Positions 5,035 to 7,509 of a stretch of 7,509 bases of DNA are shown here, piece by piece (position 1 is the stretch's first letter; each line of letters begins with the position of its first letter). Made by a program: the position numbers and the translations under genes. Below the pieces are notes generated by a model, which was not told the origin of the DNA, did not search any database, and worked only from the letters and a program-made list of their open reading frames with translations. The stretch is from NCBI GenBank assembly GCA_027620395.1, contig JAQBZY010000057.1, positions 1 to 7,509 of the forward strand, read 5' to 3'. The stretch comes from Pseudomonadota bacterium (GTDB lineage: Bacteria; Pseudomonadota; Alphaproteobacteria; Rhodospirillales; Casp-alpha2).

Positions 5035-6291
5035 ATGAACCTCAAGGATTTGAAGAAGAAGACCCCGGCGGAGCTCCTCGCCTATGCCGAGGAACTCGAG
5101 ATCGAGAACGCCAGCTCGCTCAGGAAGCAGGACATGATGTTCGCGATCTTGAAGCAGTTGGCCGAGGACGACATCGCCATTTTCGGCGACGGCGTGCTTG
5201 AAGTGCTGCAGGATGGCTTTGGGTTTCTCAGAAGCCCGGAAGCCAACTATCTGCCGGGGCCGGACGATATTTACGTCAGCCCGAGCCAGATCCGGCGCTT
5301 CTCGCTCCGGACCGGCGATACCGTCGAGGGTGAGATCCGCTCGCCCAAGGAAGGCGAACGTTACTTCGCGCTTTTGAAAATCAACAAAGTCAATTTCGCC
5401 GATCCGGCCGACGTCCGCCACCGCATCAACTTCGACAACCTGACGCCGCTCTATCCGGACGAACGGCTGGCGATGGAAATCGACAATCCGGAGAGCAAGG
5501 ATCCGACGCACCGGGTGCTCGATCTGATCTGCCCGCTCGGCAAGGGCCAGCGGGCGCTGATCGTGGCGCCGCCTCGGACCGGTAAGACGGTGATGCTGCA
5601 GAACATGGCGCACTCGATCTCCAAGAACCACCCCGATTGCTATTTGATCGTGCTTTTGATCGACGAGCGGCCGGAGGAAGTCACCGACATGGCGCGCTCG
5701 GTCAAGGGCGAGGTGATTTCGTCGACCTTCGACGAGCCGGCGACGCGGCACGTGCAAGTGACCGAGATGGTGCTCGAAAAAGCCAAGCGTTTGGTCGAGC
5801 ACAAACGCGACGTGGTGATCCTTCTGGACTCGATCACCCGACTGGCCCGAGCCTACAACACCGTGGTGCCGTCGAGCGGCAAGGTCTTGACCGGCGGCGT
5901 CGACGCCAACGCCTTGCAGCGCCCGAAGCGGTTCTTCGGCGCGGCGCGCAATATCGAGGAAGGCGGCTCGCTGACCATTATCGCGACGGCCCTGATCGAT
6001 ACCGGATCGCGCATGGACGAAGTTATCTTCGAGGAATTCAAGGGCACCGGGAACTCGGAAATTATTTTGGACCGCAAGCTGTCCGACAAGCGGACCTGGC
6101 CGACCATCGACATCACCAAGTCCGGTACCCGGAAAGAAGAGCTGCTGGTCGACAAGGGCACGCTATCGAAGATGTGGGTTCTGCGTCGCATCCTGATGCC
6201 GATGGGCGTCGTCGACGCGATGGAGTTCTTGCTCGATAAAATCAAACACTCCAAGAACAACGGCGACTTCTTCGATTCCATGAATCAGTAA
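5035..6291 (+). CDS. rho: Transcription termination factor Rho
   Basis: Rho is a hexameric RNA-dependent ATPase and translocase that ends transcription of untranslated RNA. It has 418 residues, about the length of E. coli Rho, with catalytic residues at the same positions. Domains are Rho_N (about 1-45), the cold-shock-like RNA-binding domain with the DGFGFLR motif (60-66), and the RecA-like ATPase domain. Visible in the last are Walker A APPRTGKT (178-185, K184), DERPEE with catalytic E211, Walker B VILLDS (D265), the Q-loop SGKVLTGG (K283), the arginine finger R353 in SDKRTWP, and R366. Position 181, lysine in E. coli, is arginine here. The N-terminus [21 protein letters not shown] fits the family, so the ATG at 5035 is chosen although no good Shine-Dalgarno precedes it. 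It has its own promoter candidate after hemJ and ends at a palindromic terminator. Confidence 0.97.
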   Translation: MNLKDLKKKTPAELLAYAEELEIENASSLRKQDMMFAILKQLAEDDIAIFGDGVLEVLQDGFGFLRSPEANYLPGPDDIYVSPSQIRRFSLRTGDTVEGEIRSPKEGERYFALLKINKVNFADPADVRHRINFDNLTPLYPDERLAMEIDNPESKDPTHRVLDLICPLGKGQRALIVAPPRTGKTVMLQNMAHSISKNHPDCYLIVLLIDERPEEVTDMARSVKGEVISSTFDEPATRHVQVTEMVLEKAKRLVEHKRDVVILLDSITRLARAYNTVVPSSGKVLTGGVDANALQRPKRFFGAARNIEEGGSLTIIATALIDTGSRMDEVIFEEFKGTGNSEIILDRKLSDKRTWPTIDITKSGTRKEELLVDKGTLSKMWVLRRILMPMGVVDAMEFLLDKIKHSKNNGDFFDSMNQ

Positions 6292-6310
6292 AGTTTGCCG
6301 CATGAAAAAG

Positions 6311-6335
6311 GAAAGGCGCCCATCGGGCGCCTTTC
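6311..6335. terminator. Terminator between convergent rho and qor, probably bidirectional
   Basis: A perfect 11-bp stem pairs GAAAGGCGCCC with GGGCGCCTTTC around the loop ATC. On the plus strand it ends in TTTC with little T-run beyond. On the minus strand it is followed by CTTTTTC, a better intrinsic terminator for qor. It lies 19 bases after the rho stop and 24 bases beyond the qor stop. Confidence 0.85.
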
Positions 6336-6359
6336 GCATTTCGGAATCAGCTAAGTCGG

Positions 6360-7334
6360 TCAGACGGTGAACACCGTCGAGCCAGTCGTCTCGCGGGCCT
6401 CGAGATCGCGGTGCGCCTGCGCCGCGTCCTTCAGTGCGTAAGTCTGATTGATCTCAATCTTGACCTTGCCGGATTTCACCACATCGAACAGCGCGTTGGC
6501 GCCGTCCAGGACCAATTCGCGGGTCGCGGTGTGGGTGCCGAGCGTCGGCCGCGTCACGTAGAGGGAGCCCTTCGGACCGAGGATGCCGAGATTGACCGGA
6601 TCGACCGGGCCGGATGCGTTGCCGTAGGTGACCATCATGCCGAACGGACGCAGCGAGTCCAACGATGCCTCGAAGGTCGCCTTGCCGATCGAGTCATAAG
6701 CCACGGCGGCGCCCTTGCCGTCGGTGATTTCCTTGACCCGGGCGGCGATGTTTTCGGTCCGATAGAGGATCGGATGATCGCAGCCGTGTGCCTTGGCGAT
6801 TTCGGCTTTTTCCTCGGAGCCGACGCAGCCGATGACGGTGGCGCCCAAAAGCTTGGCCCATTGGCAGAGGATCAAGCCGACGCCGCCGGCCGCCGCATAA
6901 ACCAGGATCGGGTCGCCCTTTTTGACCGGATAGGTCCGATGCAACAGATAATGCGCGGTCATGCCCTTGAGCATCATTGCTGCCGCAGTCTTGTCGTCGA
7001 TGCCGTCCGGAATTCTCACCACCTTGAGGGTCGGCATGCAGCGGGCTTCGGCGTAAGCGCCGGGCACCATCGGATAAGTCACCCGATCGCCGATCTTGAA
7101 TTCGCTGACCCCGTCGCCGATGTCCTCGACGACGCCGGCGGCTTCCATGCCGATCACGGCCGGATAGCTTGGGATCGGATAGAGGCCGGTGCGGAAATAG
7201 ACGTCGATATAATTGAGGCCGCAGGCGTTCTGCTTGATGCGGATTTCACCCTTGCCGGGCTTGCCGACTTCGATGTCCTCCCACTTGAGGATTTCCGGGC
7301 CGCCTTTGCCGTGAATGCGTATGGCTTTGGTCAT
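6360..7334 (-). CDS. qor: NADPH:quinone oxidoreductase (zinc-independent MDR family)
   Basis: QOR-type enzymes reduce quinones with NADPH in the cytoplasm; the physiological substrate here is unknown. The chosen start at 7334 gives 324 residues, close to E. coli QorA (327), and has a GGGAG ribosome-binding site 9 bases upstream. A longer open frame begins at 7460, but its extra 42 residues are non-conserved. Visible are the catalytic-domain motif NACGLNYIDVYFRTGLYP (36-53), GMEAAGVVEDIGDGV (62-76), the nucleotide-binding AAAGGVGLILCQWAKLLGA (147-165), YDSIGKATFEASLDSLRPFG in the middle, and the family-typical LGILGPKGSLYVTRPTLGTH near 265-285. No zinc-ligand cysteine/histidine pattern of alcohol dehydrogenases is present. 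It is convergent with rho and the only gene right of the origin pointing back towards it. Confidence 0.94.
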   Translation of the reverse strand: MTKAIRIHGKGGPEILKWEDIEVGKPGKGEIRIKQNACGLNYIDVYFRTGLYPIPSYPAVIGMEAAGVVEDIGDGVSEFKIGDRVTYPMVPGAYAEARCMPTLKVVRIPDGIDDKTAAAMMLKGMTAHYLLHRTYPVKKGDPILVYAAAGGVGLILCQWAKLLGATVIGCVGSEEKAEIAKAHGCDHPILYRTENIAARVKEITDGKGAAVAYDSIGKATFEASLDSLRPFGMMVTYGNASGPVDPVNLGILGPKGSLYVTRPTLGTHTATRELVLDGANALFDVVKSGKVKIEINQTYALKDAAQAHRDLEARETTGSTVFTV

Positions 7335-7343
7335 GGAATGGGT

Positions 7344-7348
7344 CTCCC
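7344..7348 (-). promoter_or_regulatory. Ribosome-binding site that fixes the qor start
   Basis: The minus strand reads GGGAG, nine bases before the ATG at 7334. It supports that start over the longer frame beginning at 7460. The leader just upstream of it (7352-7383) is a low-complexity CAAC/ACCA-rich run on the transcribed strand and looks unstructured. Confidence 0.6.
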
Positions 7349-7395
7349 GAGGGTTATGGTTTGAATGTTGGTTGGTTGTTGGTCCGTATATTGGT

Positions 7396-7430
7396 GAGCG
7401 GCGCGCCGTCCGGCAAGGCCGGCGCCGCTC
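7396..7430. repeat. GC-rich inverted repeat upstream of qor
   Basis: GAGCGGCGC (7396-7404) and GCGCCGCTC (7422-7430) form a perfect 9-bp stem with a 17-base loop. Neither strand has a T-run after it, so terminator function is doubtful. It lies between the qor leader and the IS-like end and could be a truncated gene's 3' hairpin or an operator. Confidence 0.4.
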
Positions 7431-7443
7431 AAAGCAACGTGAG

Positions 7444-7509
7444 TGTGAAATCGCGCGCAATAGTGACCCCCTGAGGGGCAGATTTCGCGTCCAATTCTGC
7501 CCCCCTCTG
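7444..7509 (+). mobile_element. Probable outer end of an IS21-family insertion sequence (continues past the window)
   Basis: The segment begins TGTGAAATCGCGCG and carries two direct-repeat copies 34 bp apart: GCGCGCAATAGTGACCCCCT (7453-7472) and GCGTCCAATTCTGCCCCCCT (7487-7506), identical at 15 of 20 positions. Ends starting with TGT and bearing several copies of a CAAT..TGACCCCC-type motif are characteristic of many IS21-family elements, judged from memory of the family. GGGGCAGA (7475-7482) also pairs with TCTGCCCC (7496-7503). No istA/istB coding sequence is within view, so the element could be complete, degenerate or only a remnant. Confidence 0.5.

Noticed and set aside
4882..5802. Minus-strand open frame of 306 codons opposite the rho leader and rho
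   Set aside because: Low-complexity antisense of rho rich in R, H and L; rho is unmistakable in the other frame.
6411..7364. Plus-strand open frame of 317 codons opposite qor
   Set aside because: It mirrors qor codon structure and has no family resemblance, whereas qor has clear motifs and a good ribosome-binding site.
7335..7460. N-terminal extension of qor to an ATG at 7460
   Set aside because: The added 42 residues are basic and non-conserved, cross the GC-rich palindrome and the IS-like end, and the ATG at 7334 has a proper GGGAG.
1..7509. CRISPR arrays, tRNA or rRNA genes, phage or defence genes
   Set aside because: No regularly spaced long repeats, no tRNA- or rRNA-like segments noticed, and every confident gene is a core housekeeping gene.

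Overview
The window looks like the chromosomal replication-origin neighbourhood of an alphaproteobacterium. Gene content and order suggest a Rhodospirillales-like lineage; the lineage is an inference. Coding DNA is mostly GC-rich, while the gap at 1886-2265 drops to about 40% GC by hand count. The gene order aroE-maf-ppsR // hemE-hemH-hemJ-rho, with the two blocks diverging from that gap, matches the arrangement known around the Caulobacter and Rickettsia origins, where oriC lies between hemE and an 'RP001'-type gene. I believe RP001 is the ppsR (DUF299) family.

Left block (1-1885, minus strand). ppsR (bifunctional kinase/pyrophosphorylase regulating PPDK or PEP synthase), maf (nucleotide pyrophosphatase) and the N-terminal half of aroE (shikimate dehydrogenase, running off the window) form a tight unit. 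The genes overlap by 11 bp (ppsR/maf) and 4 bp (maf/aroE).

Origin gap (1886-2265). It holds one perfect DnaA box, several degenerate GGATA/TATCC boxes arranged as a duplicated pair, a one-mismatch IHF-like site, a GC-rich block, a trinucleotide CTA/CAA run resembling a DnaA-trio element, and a TATATATA tract. This order resembles the basal unwinding system described for Bacillus subtilis oriC. The trio and AT tract end within 10 bp of the hemE start codon.

Right block (2266-6291, plus strand). hemE (uroporphyrinogen decarboxylase), hemH (ferrochelatase with cysteines consistent with a [2Fe-2S] cluster) and hemJ (membrane protoporphyrinogen oxidase) are closely packed and cover three late steps of heme synthesis. 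A 231-bp gap follows, with a strong hairpin, a TTGACA promoter candidate and a C-rich leader, and then rho, whose catalytic residues sit at the same positions as in E. coli. All genes in both blocks point away from the origin, the same direction as the forks would move.

Right end (6292-7509). A palindromic terminator separates rho from a convergent quinone oxidoreductase gene (qor, minus strand). About 110 bp upstream of qor, the last ~66 bases look like the outer end of an IS21-family insertion sequence that continues past the window. This is the only sign of mobile DNA. Apart from the origin, the region is housekeeping chromosome.
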